64,000 bases of DNA. Source: Antrihabitans cavernicola (lineage in GTDB: Bacteria > Actinomycetota > Actinomycetes > Mycobacteriales > Mycobacteriaceae). Within the stretch, counting starts at the first letter, position 1. Each line of letters opens with the position of its first letter. The stretch spans positions 62,001-126,000 of the forward strand of contig NZ_VLNY01000006.1 of assembly GCF_008297975.1 (NCBI RefSeq), in the 5' to 3' direction. The notes beneath the pieces are model-generated. The model did no database searches, was not told the DNA's origin, and saw only the letters and a list, made by a program, of their open reading frames with translations. The position numbers and the translations under genes are program-made. Below are positions 31,679 to 40,748 of this stretch, piece after piece.

Positions 31679-32710
31679 ATGCCTGCTTCGATTGCCGACC
31701 AGCGGGGCGCCGATCACACGGCGATCCTCGGTCTCGGTGCCTTCCGGCCCGCGCGAGTGGTCACCAACGACGAGGTCGCTGGGCCCATCGATTCGAGTGA
31801 CGAATGGATCAAGACGCGCTCCGGCATCGATACGCGGCGCTTCGCGGGCGAGGGCGAATCCGTCATCGAGATGAGTATCGCCGCAGGCAGGCAAGCGCTC
31901 GAGTCGAGCGGAATCGCTCCCGATCAGATCGGCTGCGTCATCGTCGCAACCTCGACATACACCATGCTCACACCTGCTTGTGCGCCTCAGGTGGCGACCG
32001 GTCTTGGCATGAAGGAGACGCCCGGCTTCGATCTCTCCGCAGGCTGCGCAGGCTTTTGCCACGGACTGAGCGTCGGGTCGGACATGGTGCGAGCAGGCAC
32101 TGCAAGCCACGTGTTGGTGATCGGTGTCGAGAAGCTGACCGACGCTGTGAATCCGGAGGATCGGACCACCGCCTTCCTGTTCGGCGACGGCGCGGGCGCG
32201 GTTGTGGTCGGCCCGTCGGAGGTCAACGGAATCGGTCCGACGGCATGGGGTTCGGACGGCGAACAGTGGGAGGCCATCCGCCAGACCAAATCGTTCGCCG
32301 ACTATTTCCTGGAGTTGAAGGAGCAGGGTCCCGACGTGGTGCGGCCGTGGCTTCGGATGGAAGGAACGATGGTCTTCCGCTGGGCTGCGCACTCGCTGGA
32401 GAAGGTGTGTCGCGAGGCCCTCGACAGGGCAGGCGTGGCCACTGACGATCTGGACGTCCTCATTCCGCACCAGGCCAACGGTCGCATCACCGAGGTGATG
32501 GCACGGGTGCTCAAATTGCCGGACACGTGCACGGTCGCCAACGACATCGAGGAAATGGGCAACACGTCCGCCGCTTCTGTTCCGCTCGCGATGGAGGCGA
32601 TGCTGCGCAAGGGTCAAGCGAAGCCGGGCGACACCGCATTGCTCATCGCGTTCGGTGCCGGTCTGTCCTACGCCTCACAGGTCGTGATCCTGCCCGGCGT
32701 CCCGGTCTAG
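31679..32710 (+). CDS. 3-oxoacyl-ACP synthase III (FabH-like ketosynthase)
   Basis: This encodes 343 residues with the full KAS III triad: Cys123 in SAGCAGFCHG, His264 in IPHQAN and Asn295 in EEMGNTSAAS. The N-terminus has GLGAFRPARVVTNDEVAGPI and DEWIKTRSGIDTRRF, both typical of FabH. It would condense an acyl-CoA starter with malonyl-ACP. It stands outside any fatty-acid or polyketide cluster and next to a TetR regulator, so it may serve a special lipid or starter rather than housekeeping synthesis. Its stop overlaps the convergent TetR stop by 4 bp. Confidence 0.92.
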   Translation: MPASIADQRGADHTAILGLGAFRPARVVTNDEVAGPIDSSDEWIKTRSGIDTRRFAGEGESVIEMSIAAGRQALESSGIAPDQIGCVIVATSTYTMLTPACAPQVATGLGMKETPGFDLSAGCAGFCHGLSVGSDMVRAGTASHVLVIGVEKLTDAVNPEDRTTAFLFGDGAGAVVVGPSEVNGIGPTAWGSDGEQWEAIRQTKSFADYFLELKEQGPDVVRPWLRMEGTMVFRWAAHSLEKVCREALDRAGVATDDLDVLIPHQANGRITEVMARVLKLPDTCTVANDIEEMGNTSAASVPLAMEAMLRKGQAKPGDTALLIAFGAGLSYASQVVILPGVPV

Positions 32711-33366
32711 AGGGCTGTCGGTGCGCGAACTTCGGCACGCCGGCCGACGAATTGCGTGAAATACGCGATCTTGTCGGGCGGCACGATTCCCGGGAGGATG
32801 ATCAGCCAGGCGCGCTGCAGATCGCGGATCAGCTCGTCTGCGTCGCATCCCGGGGCCGAGTTCAGCAAGCCGACGAATAGCGACGACACCACTCGGGCGA
32901 GGAAACTTGCCGGGTAGTCGGAGGTGACGTCGCCTTCGGCGGCGGCTTTCGCCAGCAGTGGGGTGAAGGACGACTCCCATTCCATCCGCACTTCGTGGTA
33001 GATGCCGGCGTCGCGACCGATCTCCTCGGTGAGACGCAAACCCGCGCGGCCCAGTGGGCTGTCGGTCAGTTCGCGTGCGATGACGAAAGAGATGTCGACC
33101 GCAGACTCCAGAGCCGGTATCCCATGTGTCACTACAGAATCGACCGCCGTCTTGGCGTCGGCTCGCTGCAAGGTGATCAGAACGATAGCGAGGTCGTGCT
33201 TCGACGGAAAGTAGTGGTACAGCGAGGCTTTGGTGATGTCGCAGCGGTCCGCGATGTCGCTGAGGTTGGTGCGATGAAAGCCTTTGGTTGCAAACTCCAA
33301 AGCCGCAGCGGCGACCACCCGTTCGCGCGTCGTGTCAGCGCGCGACTTCTTCTCGACTGATGACAA
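32707..33366 (-). CDS. TetR-family transcriptional regulator
   Basis: This protein of about 219 residues has an N-terminal HTH (RERVVAAAALEFATKGFHRT, then NLSDIADRCDITKASLYHYF), close to gamma-butyrolactone-receptor-like and lipid-related TetR proteins. No ATG is available. I prefer TTG 33366, 8 nt after AAGGAT; another TTG at 33375 is too close to that site. The ligand domain has LTEEIGRDAGIYHEVRMEWE. It converges with the FabH-like gene and may control it and itself through two palindromes at 31633 and 33425. Confidence 0.85.
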   Translation of the reverse strand: MSSVEKKSRADTTRERVVAAAALEFATKGFHRTNLSDIADRCDITKASLYHYFPSKHDLAIVLITLQRADAKTAVDSVVTHGIPALESAVDISFVIARELTDSPLGRAGLRLTEEIGRDAGIYHEVRMEWESSFTPLLAKAAAEGDVTSDYPASFLARVVSSLFVGLLNSAPGCDADELIRDLQRAWLIILPGIVPPDKIAYFTQFVGRRAEVRAPTAL

Positions 33367-33424
33367 CTTCGACAATCCTTACGGTCGCTTCGATGTGCGG
33401 TGCCGTCCACCCCGGAATCACCCC

Positions 33425-33441
33425 TGACCATCAGATGGTCA
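33425..33441. promoter_or_regulatory. Palindrome upstream of TetR gene
   Basis: TGACCATCAGATGGTCA is a perfect 8+1+8 palindrome in the 109-bp gap upstream of the TetR gene, about 60 bp from its start. It is suited to autoregulation but not shown to bind. Confidence 0.45.
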
Positions 33442-33475
33442 CGCGTCCAAGTTTACTGCAAATTAGCTGATCGTG

Positions 33476-34651
33476 CTACTTATTCGGTTGCGGGCGCACA
33501 CGAAGGACCTTGTCCGACGAGCCGTTGTCGGTTGTCACCAGCAGTGATCCGTCGGCCTGTGTCGCGAGTGTCCGGATTCGGCCCTCGGTGCCGGACAGCT
33601 CCGGGAGAGTGCTCTGCTCCACGACTGTCGTTCCGTCCTCCGAAAGCCGGAGCAAGACCACACGCTGGCCTTTCAGTGCGCCGACGGCCAAGCTGCCGTC
33701 CCACGCGCCCCAGGCCTTGCCTGTCACGAACGTGCCGCCGCCGGTGGCGATGGTCGACGGGCCGGAGCTCCATACGGCCCCCACCGCGCCCGGCACCCGG
33801 TCGGGATCCGTCATGGGCACAGACTCGTCGTATTTATTCGGGTTGCGGTCCGGTTTCCACCCGTAGTTGGCACCGGCTCGCAACAGGTTCACTTCGTCGT
33901 CGCGAGAGCTGCCCTGCTCGATCGAGAAGATCTGTGACGTGTTCGGGCGAGCGGCCAGCCCCTGGACGTTGCGGTGGCCAAGGGTGTAGATGGGACTGGT
34001 CGGGTCGGGATTGCCGGCCGCGGGTCGTCCGGTGGCGGCGTCGACGTGAAGTACCTTGCCGCCGAGCGAATTACGATTCTGCGGCACGCTCGGCTGCGCC
34101 GAATCCCCGGTGCCGATGAACAAGGTGCCGTCCGGCTGCGGCAGGATGCGGCACCCGCCGTGCCTACCCGACGTCACCGGAAAACCGCTGATCACAGTGC
34201 CCGTTCGAGTGAGTGAGGTCCAGTCGGCGTCGGCGGTCCAGCTCTGCACGCGGATGTCCGTGGTACTGGCGTCGCGAAACCCTTGGCAGGTGAACACCTT
34301 TCGGGATGCGGCGAAGTCGGTCGCGAGCGCCATCCCCATGAGTCCGGTCTCGCTGCCGACGAACAGATCCGATCGGTCGGCGCTCACTTCCGCGACGCGG
34401 CCGTCCGGGTGTCGGGCGACAACCCGTCCGGAACGCTCGCCGGTGATGATCGTCCCGTCCGGAGCGGTGATCACGTCCCAGGGATGGTCGAGGCCGTCGA
34501 GCACGGTCGTCACGTCGACCGCAGGAAGGCTGGGCGCCGGGGTGCCCGCCGGTGGTGGAGCCGATTCGCCGCTCTGGTCGGAACACGCGCCGAGTAGTAC
34601 GGACATGGCGACAAGGAGTGAGACGGAGGCCACAATTCGGGAGGAGCGCAC
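33476..34651 (-). CDS. Lipoprotein of the glucose/sorbosone (PQQ) dehydrogenase family
   Basis: This encodes 391 residues. The signal MRSSRIVASVSLLVAMSVLL ends in lipobox LLGAC, so the protein is lipid-anchored outside the membrane. A six-bladed beta-propeller follows, with GLDHPWDVITAPDGTIITGE at the start, GCRILPQPDGTLFIGTGD, and TLGHRNVQGLAARP, all characteristic of the soluble quinoprotein glucose-dehydrogenase (GSDH) family. Mycobacterial LppZ is of the same type. Many members keep the fold without proven PQQ activity, so the sugar oxidised, if any, is unknown. It faces away from the nitrate reductase gene. Confidence 0.87.
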   Translation of the reverse strand: MRSSRIVASVSLLVAMSVLLGACSDQSGESAPPPAGTPAPSLPAVDVTTVLDGLDHPWDVITAPDGTIITGERSGRVVARHPDGRVAEVSADRSDLFVGSETGLMGMALATDFAASRKVFTCQGFRDASTTDIRVQSWTADADWTSLTRTGTVISGFPVTSGRHGGCRILPQPDGTLFIGTGDSAQPSVPQNRNSLGGKVLHVDAATGRPAAGNPDPTSPIYTLGHRNVQGLAARPNTSQIFSIEQGSSRDDEVNLLRAGANYGWKPDRNPNKYDESVPMTDPDRVPGAVGAVWSSGPSTIATGGGTFVTGKAWGAWDGSLAVGALKGQRVVLLRLSEDGTTVVEQSTLPELSGTEGRIRTLATQADGSLLVTTDNGSSDKVLRVRPQPNK

Positions 34652-34814
34652 CTGATTCAGCGTACGTGGCGACTGTCCGAATAGTCCGTCTGAGCCGTCC
34701 TGACCTGCGTAAACACTCCTCTCATCTGATCGCGGTGTGCCGTGAGGCAGGATTCACCTACCGATAACGTCGGGGAAACCGCGCACGACGCGAGGCCCGC
34801 CAGTATTCGTTGGC

Positions 34815-37800
34815 ATGACCGCCGGTACGCGAACGACGACGAGGACCGCATGCTCGTACTGCGGTGTCGGTTGCGGTATCACGGTGGAGACCGACAAGGA
34901 CGCCGAGACGGGCAAGCAGGTGATCGCCAAGGTATCGGGCGACAAGCTGCACCCCACCAACTTCGGCCGACTGTGCACCAAGGGTTCGACCCACGCCGAG
35001 ATGATGCGGGCGGACGGGCGCATGGGCACCGCGTTGGTTCGCTCCGAACGAGGCGGAACCCCGACTCCGGTGGCCGTCGACGACGCCGTTGCCGACGCCG
35101 CCGCACGGTTGCGGCGCATCCTCGACGAACACGGCCCCGATTCGATAGCGCTCTACGTGTCCGGTCAGATGTCGATCGAGGCGCAATATCTGTCGAACAA
35201 GCTCGCCAAAGGCTTTCTGCGCACCGTGCACATCGAATCGAACTCGCGGCTGTGCATGGCCAGTGCGGGCACCGGCTACAAACAATCCCTCGGCGCCGAC
35301 GGGCCACCGGGGTCCTACACCGACATCGACCGAGCCGATCTGTTCTTCGTCACCGGCGCCAACATGGCCGACTGCCACCCAATTCTGTTCCTGCGCATGG
35401 CCGATCGGCTGAAGGCGGGTGCCAAGCTGATCGTGGTGGATCCGCGTCGCACCGCGACGGCGGACAAGGCCGACCTGTACCTGCAGATCAAGCCCGGCAC
35501 CGACTTGGCGTTGCTCAACGGGCTGCTGCACCTGCTCGTCGACACCGGCTGCATCGACGAGGCGTTCATCGCTGAGCACACCGAGGGTTGGGAAGGAATG
35601 GTCGAATTCCTGACCGACTATCCACCGCAACGGGTTTCGGAGATCACCGGATTACCGGAGGCCGACATCCGAACCGCTGCAGAGTGGATCGGCACTGCCG
35701 AGAACTGGCTGTCGCTCTGGACGATGGGACTGAATCAGAGCACCCACGGCACCTGGAACACCAACGCGATCTGCAACCTGCATCTCGCAACGGGCGCAAT
35801 CTGCAAGCCGGGTAGCGGCCCGCTCTCGTTGACCGGTCAGCCGAATGCCATGGGCGGGCGGGAAATGGGGTACATGGGACCGGGTCTTCCCGGCCAGCGA
35901 TCCGTGCTTGCACCGGACGATCGCGCGTTCACCGAGGAGATCTGGGGCCTGGAACCGAACTCGATCAGAACCGACGTCGGGCCGGGGACCATCGAGATGT
36001 TCGGTCAGCTTGCGGCGGACAAGATCAAGGCCTGCTGGATCATCTGCACCAATCCGGTTGCCACGGTGGCCAATCGGAAGACCGTGATCGACGGGCTGGA
36101 ATCGGCCGAGCTGGTGATCACGCAAGACGCGTACGCCGAGACGGCCACCAATGCGTATTCGGACATCATGCTGCCCGCGACGCTCTGGGCGGAATCCGAT
36201 GCGGTGATGGTGAATTCGGAGCGCAATATCACCCTGCTGCAGCAGTCGATCGAACCTGCGGGCGACGCCCGTCCCGACTGGCAGTTGATCGCCCAGGTGG
36301 CATCGGCGATGGGTTTCGGAGACCACTTCCGCTACAGCAGTAGCGAAGAGGTGTTCGAGGAAATTCGCCGCTTCGCCAACCCGAAGACCGGCTACGACCT
36401 GCGGGGCGTCACCTACGACCGGCTCCGCACCACGCCGGTGCAGTGGCCCTCGCCGCCCGACGACGATCGCGACCGGCATCCCATTCGCTACCTCAACGAC
36501 GGCGTCAGCCAGAACCTGTTTGTCGACGAGTCCGGCAGGCAACCTCGGCTGGCGTTTCCGACGCCCAGTCGGCGTGCGATCTTTCACCAACGCCCGCACA
36601 TGGCGGCGAAGGAGATGCCCGACGACGACTATCCGTTCGTCCTCAATACCGGTCGCCTGCAGCATCAGTGGCACACGATGACCAAGACGGGCAAGGTTGC
36701 CAAGTTGAACAAGTTGGACAACGGGCCGTTCGTCGAAGTTCATCCAGACGACGCCGAGGCGTTGGGAATCGCCGTCGATCAGCAGGTGGAGATCTCGTCT
36801 CGTCGAGGCCGCGCCGTTCTGCCCGCGGTGATCTCCGATCGGGTTAGGCCAGGGAATTGCTTTGCACCCTTCCATTGGAACGACGAGCACGGGGAGTACC
36901 TGACCATCAACGCTGTCACCAACGACGCCGTCGACGCCGATTCGCTGCAGCCCGAATTCAAGGCGTGCGCTGTGACGCTGCGGCCCATAGCCACACCTGC
37001 GCCGGTGCCATCTGGTGCAGAACCGGGGCTTGCGGTTGCAGCGGGGATCGGTCCGATCGGCCCACCCGACATGTCGGGCAGCGAACGCCTTTATCTGGCA
37101 GGGTTTTTCACGGCACTCAATGCTGCGCCGGTGGAGGGTGTTCCGGTGCTGCCGGGATCGGCGCCGCTCTCCGGGTCGGCGCGTATGTGGATCGATGGAC
37201 TGCTGGCAGGGACATACTCCCGCGGTACCGGTGCCATCGCCGTCGCGGAAGCACCTGACGCAGTGGAGCGGTCGGTCCTGGTGATGTGGGCGTCGCAGAC
37301 GGGCAATGCCGAAGAGTGCGCGAAGCTGTGCGCCGACGAGCTGGGCAAACGCGGCCTCACGCCGCGCACGGTCGACATGGACTCGTGTGATCTCGCCGAA
37401 TTGGCTGCTGCCCGTGATGTTCTGATCATCACCAGCACGTTCGGCGACGGTGGTCCACCGGACAACGGTGCCGACTTCTGGAGCAGGCTCAGCGCGGACA
37501 GCGCGCCGTCCATGGCGAACGTTCGATTCACTGTGCTGGCCATGGGCGATTCGTCGTACGACGATTTCTGCGGCCACGGTCGTGCCGTCGATACCCGGTT
37601 GACCGCATTGGGTGCGACGCCGATGCTGCCGCGGGTCGACTGCGAACCCGACTACGACGAGCCGGTTCGCGACTGGATCGACCGGGTGCTCGACTTCCTC
37701 TCCGCCGAAAGCGAAGTCGTACGGTCCAGCGTCGTCGAGGTGGCAGCGTCGGCACCGACCGAGTGTGCGTTCACTCGCGCCGATCCTGCGCAGGCGACGT

Positions 37801-38885
37801 TGGTCCGCAACTCCGTTCTGACAGCGGCCGCGTCGTTGAAGGAGGTGCGGCAGTTCGGGTTCGATCTCACCGGCCTCGGTGTCAGTTACGACGCGGGCGA
37901 CGCACTCGGCGTCTTCCCTGTCAACGACGACGCTACGGTCGAGAGCTGGCTGGCCGCAACGGGTCTGAAGGCCGATCGTACGATCACGGTGGCAGGGGTA
38001 GACCGCAGGCTCGCCGACGGTCTGCGCAGCGAGTTCGACATCACCCGCATCTCGCCCGACCTACTGCGCTTCGTTGCCGATCGCAATGCGGATCCATTGC
38101 TGGCCAAGCTGCTTCGCCGGGACAACAAGAACGAGCTGGCGAGTTTCCTATGGGGTCGCCAGGCAATCGACGTGTTGCGCGCTTTCCCTGTCGCCGCCGA
38201 CCTCGTCGAATGGCAGACCGTGCTGAAACCGCTGCAGCCACGGCTGTATTCGATCTCGTCGAGTCCGTTGGTGAGCCCGGACGAGGTGCAGCTGACCGTC
38301 TCGGTGGTCCGCTACGACGGGGAGGGCGGATCCCGACGCGGCGGTGCATGTTCGACGTTCCTTGCCGACCGTGCTGAGGCAGGAACCGTTCCGGTGTATC
38401 TGCAACGCTCACAACACTTTCACCCGCCGGCCGACTCGACCGCGCCGATGATCATGATCGGGCCCGGCACCGGCATCGCACCGTTTCGCGGCTTCCTGCA
38501 GGAGCGGCGCGCGTTGGGCAGCACCGGCAGAAACTGGCTGTTCTTCGGTGAGCAGAAGGCGGCCACCAACTTCTACTACCGGAGCGAACTGGAGGACATG
38601 TTCCGTGACGGGTTCCTGAACCGGCTGGATCTGGCCTTCTCGCGCGATCAGCGTGAGCGGATCTATGTGCAGGACAGGATGATCGAGCACGGTGCCGAGA
38701 TGTGGCGGTGGATCGGCAACGGTGCGCACATCTACGTCTGCGGCGATGCCGCGCGGATGGCGAAAGACGTGGACGACACGTTGCTGCGGATCGCGCAGAT
38801 CCACGGCCACCTGTCGGAGGACGAGGCGCTGGCCTTCAAGAAGCGGTTGGTGGCCGACAAGCGCTATGTGCGGGATGTGTACTGA
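34815..38885 (+). CDS. Assimilatory nitrate reductase fused to CysJ-like flavin reductase
   Basis: This 1356-residue protein is a Mo-bis-MGD nitrate reductase joined to its electron-input module. Cys13, Cys16, Cys20 (CSYCGVGC) and Cys54 (LCTKG) bind a [4Fe-4S] cluster. The molybdopterin domains extend to about residue 735 (RLQHQWHTMTKTGKVAKLN). A flavodoxin/FMN domain starts near 818 (LVMWASQTGNAEECAKLC). FAD- and NAD(P)H-binding parts follow (RLYSISSSP near 1144, IGPGTGIAPFRGFLQER near 1215), ending RYVRDVY. It should reduce nitrate to nitrite in the cytoplasm with NAD(P)H without a separate reductase. The molybdate genes 1.5 kb downstream fit its cofactor need. No nitrite reductase gene is in the window. 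Confidence 0.93.
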   Translation: MTAGTRTTTRTACSYCGVGCGITVETDKDAETGKQVIAKVSGDKLHPTNFGRLCTKGSTHAEMMRADGRMGTALVRSERGGTPTPVAVDDAVADAAARLRRILDEHGPDSIALYVSGQMSIEAQYLSNKLAKGFLRTVHIESNSRLCMASAGTGYKQSLGADGPPGSYTDIDRADLFFVTGANMADCHPILFLRMADRLKAGAKLIVVDPRRTATADKADLYLQIKPGTDLALLNGLLHLLVDTGCIDEAFIAEHTEGWEGMVEFLTDYPPQRVSEITGLPEADIRTAAEWIGTAENWLSLWTMGLNQSTHGTWNTNAICNLHLATGAICKPGSGPLSLTGQPNAMGGREMGYMGPGLPGQRSVLAPDDRAFTEEIWGLEPNSIRTDVGPGTIEMFGQLAADKIKACWIICTNPVATVANRKTVIDGLESAELVITQDAYAETATNAYSDIMLPATLWAESDAVMVNSERNITLLQQSIEPAGDARPDWQLIAQVASAMGFGDHFRYSSSEEVFEEIRRFANPKTGYDLRGVTYDRLRTTPVQWPSPPDDDRDRHPIRYLNDGVSQNLFVDESGRQPRLAFPTPSRRAIFHQRPHMAAKEMPDDDYPFVLNTGRLQHQWHTMTKTGKVAKLNKLDNGPFVEVHPDDAEALGIAVDQQVEISSRRGRAVLPAVISDRVRPGNCFAPFHWNDEHGEYLTINAVTNDAVDADSLQPEFKACAVTLRPIATPAPVPSGAEPGLAVAAGIGPIGPPDMSGSERLYLAGFFTALNAAPVEGVPVLPGSAPLSGSARMWIDGLLAGTYSRGTGAIAVAEAPDAVERSVLVMWASQTGNAEECAKLCADELGKRGLTPRTVDMDSCDLAELAAARDVLIITSTFGDGGPPDNGADFWSRLSADSAPSMANVRFTVLAMGDSSYDDFCGHGRAVDTRLTALGATPMLPRVDCEPDYDEPVRDWIDRVLDFLSAESEVVRSSVVEVAASAPTECAFTRADPAQATLVRNSVLTAAASLKEVRQFGFDLTGLGVSYDAGDALGVFPVNDDATVESWLAATGLKADRTITVAGVDRRLADGLRSEFDITRISPDLLRFVADRNADPLLAKLLRRDNKNELASFLWGRQAIDVLRAFPVAADLVEWQTVLKPLQPRLYSISSSPLVSPDEVQLTVSVVRYDGEGGSRRGGACSTFLADRAEAGTVPVYLQRSQHFHPPADSTAPMIMIGPGTGIAPFRGFLQERRALGSTGRNWLFFGEQKAATNFYYRSELEDMFRDGFLNRLDLAFSRDQRERIYVQDRMIEHGAEMWRWIGNGAHIYVCGDAARMAKDVDDTLLRIAQIHGHLSEDEALAFKKRLVADKRYVRDVY

Positions 38886-39838
38886 TACACCCACGCTGTG
38901 GTTCCCGACGCGAGTGTCACCTCGATTCGCTCGTAGTCGTCTACCTCGTATTCGTCGGCGGCACGGAGCTCGGCGGCGCTGATCTGGAATACGGTGCCGC
39001 TCACTGCGTCGTCGGGATCGTCGCTCGGGACGACGATCGGATGCTGTGCGATTCCACTGAGAGCCAGCACATGCGGGTCGGTGATGGTCAGCATGTCGAT
39101 CCGATGTCCTGCCAGCTCGTCAGCTCGGCCGCCGAGATATCGGCCGAACGTGCCCAGTTGCACGGCAGGATCCTGCAGTGTGCCGTAGGAGAACAAGTGT
39201 TGCGGGAGCATCGATATCACCGTGTCGGTAGCCATATCGACAACGCCGATCGAGCGTGCGTCGGCCAGGCGGTCCGGCGTCACCTGAGACGTCGCGTCCG
39301 TGACGGCGACAACACGGTAGTCGCGTTCGCTGGCATCGAACATGCTGGCGCGCGGGCAGTTCGGGAAGTTGCAGCCGGCGAACACCACGGTGTCGACCCC
39401 GTTGTCTGTGAGAAACTGGTCGAGCGGTGTCCGGTGGAATGCGCTCCAGCGAGGCTTCCACATGATGAATTCGTGGGGCCCGACCTGCTGCATGTGACCG
39501 GACAGGAGGTCGTCGGTGGCGAGCGCCGCTGCGCCGTCGGGCAGCAGTGACGATGGAAGTTCCGCGCCCGCACTGTCGCGACGGACGACGGGAGCGCCGT
39601 CGTCGCTGATCGCCTTACGACGCACCAGGTCGACATCGGCGCCGTCGTAGATGCGAATGGCATGCACGATCGGACGGCCTGCGCGCCGGTAAGCCGACAC
39701 GAGTTGAACCAGGGTGTCGAGAACCGCCGTCGTACCGGCGATGGCGGCCGATCCAGCGTCCAGAAAGTCGTTCTGGACGTCTATCACCACGAGTGCGGAG
39801 GTCGTGTAGTTGGGAGCGATATACGGGTCGGCTGCCAT
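38864..39838 (-). CDS. Isochorismatase-like hydrolase fused to a gamma-glutamylcyclotransferase-like domain
   Basis: This encodes 324 residues in two domains. Residues 1-210 are a cysteine-hydrolase/isochorismatase fold: ALVVIDVQNDFLDAGS (Asp), KPRWSAFHRTPLD (Lys), and VVFAGCNFPNCPRASMFDAS with the catalytic cysteine. Residues ~217-324 look like a GGCT/AIG2 domain: LFSYGTLQDPAVQLGTFGR, then DEYEVDDYERIEVTLASG near the end. The fusion suggests an enzyme acting on amide bonds in two steps, or one with a ligand-binding module. I know of no named activity for it. Its 3' end overlaps the nitrate reductase gene by 22 bp. Confidence 0.82.
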   Translation of the reverse strand: MAADPYIAPNYTTSALVVIDVQNDFLDAGSAAIAGTTAVLDTLVQLVSAYRRAGRPIVHAIRIYDGADVDLVRRKAISDDGAPVVRRDSAGAELPSSLLPDGAAALATDDLLSGHMQQVGPHEFIMWKPRWSAFHRTPLDQFLTDNGVDTVVFAGCNFPNCPRASMFDASERDYRVVAVTDATSQVTPDRLADARSIGVVDMATDTVISMLPQHLFSYGTLQDPAVQLGTFGRYLGGRADELAGHRIDMLTITDPHVLALSGIAQHPIVVPSDDPDDAVSGTVFQISAAELRAADEYEVDDYERIEVTLASGTTAWVYQYTSRT

Positions 39839-39999
39839 GGCTGTGAATTATTGCGCGCCGATGCGATGGCTGCCATCGAATTGTGACGGAGCGATGACGT
39901 GCGGCCGCGGAACCTGTCGGTGCGGAAACTGCGGACCTACAGTGGATTTCGACCCCGGGGACCTCATTTTGTGACCACTTCCAGCGGATAGGTATCACC

Positions 40000-40265
40000 A
40001 TGCGCACCTCACATCTCGTATCCAACTCAGGGTTCGTGATCGCCCGGGTCGGACTGTTCATCACGATCCTCTGGCTGTGCTGATTCTCGCGGGATTGTTC
40101 AACGCCGTCGCTGGACTTGCGGGCGGGGTGCTCGCCATCGGAACGTTCGTCGTGACGATCTCGTTTCTCTTCACCTCGACCGACTACGCGCATACGGTCC
40201 CATTTCTGTCCCCGGTCGGAACATTCATCATCAAGGACGTGGTGCTCCTCGGTGTCGCGAGCTGA
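40000..40265 (+). pseudogene. Remnant of a DUF417 (YkgB-like) membrane protein gene
   Basis: The ATG at 40000 opens a 27-codon frame (RTSHLVSNSGFVIARVGLFI) that resembles the DUF417 N-terminus. It stops at 40081 while the C-terminal half continues in another frame from about 40077 (GVLAIGTFVVTISFLFTSTD, then GTFIIKDVVLLGVAS, typical of the last two DUF417 helices). The central part expected in a ~150-180 residue protein is missing. This indicates a deletion plus frameshift, so the gene is dead. YkgB proteins are small membrane proteins often induced by oxidants. Confidence 0.7.
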
Positions 40266-40303
40266 CCATTGGTCGGACGGTCCGCACATGCGGGCAGTTC
40301 GGC

Positions 40304-40333
40304 TTGTCGTGTCCGTATTCGGGAACATAAGAT
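40304..40333 (+). promoter_or_regulatory. Promoter of the molybdate operon
   Basis: TTGTCG (40304-40309), an 18-bp spacer and TAAGAT (40328-40333) form a sigma-A-like promoter. The -10 box ends 7 nt before the GTG at 40341, so the mRNA should begin at or next to the start codon. Confidence 0.5.
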
Positions 40334-40340
40334 TGCCTGC

Positions 40341-40748
40341 GTGCCGATGATTCGGATCCGCGATGCAGCAGAACTGCTTGGCGTCAGCGACGACACCGTG
40401 CGCCGGTGGATCGACAACGGAACATTGGCCGCAGACAAGGACGACGCCGGGCGCAAGGTGATCGACGGCAAGTTGCTCGCCGAGTTCGCTCGGAACAATG
40501 CCGAGCCGGTGCCAGCCGATCCGCTCGGCGTCGGCAGCTCGGCGCGCAACCGCTTCGTCGGTCTGGTCACCAAGGTGATCAGCGACAAGGTGATGTCACA
40601 GGTCGAACTGCAGTGCGGTCCCTTCACCGTCGTATCGCTGATGAGTACCGAAGCTGTCCAAGAGTTGAAGCTCGAGCCCGGCAGCATTGCCGTTGCCGTC
40701 GTCAAGGCCACGACCGTGATCGTGGAAACACCTGGAGGTACTTCGTGA
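40341..40748 (+). CDS. HTH-Mop (TOBE) protein heading the mod operon
   Basis: This encodes 135 residues from a leaderless GTG; an ATG two codons later is possible. Residues 3-40 are a small MerR/excisionase-like helix-turn-helix (RIRDAAELLGVSDDTVRRWI). Residues ~65-133 are one Mop/TOBE domain (SARNRFVGLVTKVISDKVMS, then GSIAVAVVKATTVIV) that binds molybdate as an oligomer. It lacks the ModE arrangement of a winged HTH plus two Mop domains, but the logic is the same. I infer a molybdate-responsive regulator of the operon or a molybdate store. Its stop overlaps the modA GTG by 3 bp. Confidence 0.85.
   Translation: MPMIRIRDAAELLGVSDDTVRRWIDNGTLAADKDDAGRKVIDGKLLAEFARNNAEPVPADPLGVGSSARNRFVGLVTKVISDKVMSQVELQCGPFTVVSLMSTEAVQELKLEPGSIAVAVVKATTVIVETPGGTS

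Noticed and set aside
35652-37577. A 641-codon open frame antisense to the nitrate reductase gene
   Set aside because: It is entirely inside a confidently recognised gene, has no recognisable motif and no ribosome site. Third-position GC bias explains it.
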